Shown here piece after piece: positions 63,313 through 64,000 of a DNA stretch of 64,000 nt. Where the stretch lies: assembly GCA_015061145.1 (NCBI GenBank), contig SUXD01000011.1:1-64000 (forward strand), written 5' to 3'. Below the pieces are notes generated by a model that saw nothing but the letters and a program-made list of their open reading frames with translations, was not told the origin of the DNA and did no database searches. The translations under genes were made by a program, and so were the position numbers. Within the stretch, counting starts at the first letter, position 1; each line of letters opens with the position of its first letter. The DNA is from Bacteroidales bacterium. Lineage in GTDB: Bacteria; Bacteroidota; Bacteroidia; Bacteroidales; Paludibacteraceae.

Positions 63313-63345
63313 AAAAAAAATGCGAAATCAAAAGATTCCGCATTT
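63313..63345 (-). terminator. Terminator after clpB
   Basis: A 12-bp stem with one mismatch (63318-63329 with 63334-63345, loop AAAA) is followed by a T-run on the minus strand, 22 bp after the clpB stop. Confidence 0.85.
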
Positions 63346-63367
63346 TCTCGTCATTCTAATATTGCCA

Positions 63368-64000
63368 TTAGCCGAATGTCAATTCTCCATTCACGCAATC
63401 GATTTCAATCGGCTTTTCGGTCGAAACCTTACGGGCAATAATCTGTTTGCTCAGCTCATTCAGGATACAACGCTGGATAACACGTTTCACCGGACGAGCG
63501 CCAAACTCAGGGTCATAGCCTTCGTCGGCCAGATAAGCGAGTGCAGCCGGCGTAAGTTTCAGTTCAACTCCATTAGATTTCAGCTGCTTGTTGATATGCT
63601 CGAACTGCAACGACACAATCTGCTCTATCTCTTTCCTGTTCAACGGCGTGAACATAATAAGTTCGTCTATTCGGTTCAAGAACTCAGGGCGAATGGTCTG
63701 CTTCAGCATTTCAAGCACTTGAGTTCTTGTCTTCTCAATCACCTCGTCACGATTCGAGTCGGTCATTTTCTCGAAATTCTCCCTTATCAACTGCGACCCT
63801 AAGTTAGAGGTCATAATGATAATGGTGTTCTTAAAGTTAACCGTACGCCCCTTATTGTCGGTAAGACGACCATCGTCGAGCACCTGCAGCAAGACATTGA
63901 ACACATCGGGGTGCGCCTTTTCTATCTCATCAAAAAGCACCACGCTGTATGGTTTCCGTCTGATGGCCTCAGTCAACTGACCACCTTCATCGTAGCCCAC
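63368..64000 (-). CDS. clpB: ClpB chaperone, C-terminal part (runs off the window)
   Basis: The last 210 residues; the 5' part lies beyond base 64000. Seen: VVLFDEIEKAHPDVFNVLLQ (Walker B of the second AAA+ module), DDGRLTDNKGRTVNF, IIMTSNLGS (sensor 1), RPEFLNRIDELIMF (arginine finger region) and DPEFGARPVKRVIQR (sensor 2). ClpB rather than ClpA/C is favoured by the GYDEGGQLTEAIRRKPYSVVL context and a C-terminus without the ClpP-binding loop in view. It disaggregates proteins with DnaK. Confidence 0.92.
   Translation of the reverse strand: MGYDEGGQLTEAIRRKPYSVVLFDEIEKAHPDVFNVLLQVLDDGRLTDNKGRTVNFKNTIIIMTSNLGSQLIRENFEKMTDSNRDEVIEKTRTQVLEMLKQTIRPEFLNRIDELIMFTPLNRKEIEQIVSLQFEHINKQLKSNGVELKLTPAALAYLADEGYDPEFGARPVKRVIQRCILNELSKQIIARKVSTEKPIEIDCVNGELTFG

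Overview
The window reads as a chromosomal segment of a Bacteroidota (Bacteroidales-like) bacterium. Seen directly: many intergenic regions carry the Bacteroidota -7 promoter box TAnnTTTG, Shine-Dalgarno sequences are weak, and there are a GldB homologue, a Porin_10-type porin, a long SecA, a FabK-type enoyl reductase and the fossil of a type IX secretion sorting domain. The species cannot be told from the sequence alone.

Layout. 0.3-11.3 kb: ABC exporter, guanylate kinase, a stress-protein-like gene, a repeat-bearing secreted protein, a LysM glucosaminidase, SecA and Lgt. 11.5-27.8 kb: a Nudix hydrolase fused to a DUF4298-like tail, a lipoprotein, a Fur-family regulator divergent from a sodium symporter, EngB, GldB, arginine decarboxylase, porin, a membrane sulfatase-fold enzyme, a phosphoesterase, an FtsX permease, RbfA and a large TPR protein. 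28.1-33.3 kb: a decayed sorting-domain gene, two perfect palindromes, and the oxidative TCA operon (aconitase, citrate synthase, isocitrate dehydrogenase). 33.6-38.0 kb: carB behind a long leader that looks like a translation-coupled attenuator, then yicC.

38.2-48.2 kb: a six-gene type I restriction island on the minus strand, in transcription order hsdM, hsdS, an AT-rich gene for a PIN-like/coiled-coil/two-TM protein, a BRO-N/Fic protein, hsdR and a YgjP-type metallopeptidase, all packed with overlaps or tiny gaps. The two cargo genes between hsdS and hsdR are the best candidates for an uncharacterised RM-linked defence or guard module.

48.4-58.5 kb: small lipoprotein, metal-type permease with a fused HMA domain and a palindromic operator, RluA-type pseudouridine synthase, nitroreductase, then a run of plus-strand genes that looks lipid-related (patatin, rhodanese, acetyltransferase, metallo-beta-lactamase fold hydrolase, acyl-ACP thioesterase) ending in a TonB-dependent receptor. 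58.6-59.9 kb: a WYL regulator and an unusual tRNA gene (anticodon GAA on a leucine-type D-arm) whose promoters carry nearly identical 21-bp inverted repeats at the same offset, suggesting that the regulator controls itself and the tRNA. 60.0-64.0 kb: fabF, fabK and fabH, then the 3' part of clpB running off the end.
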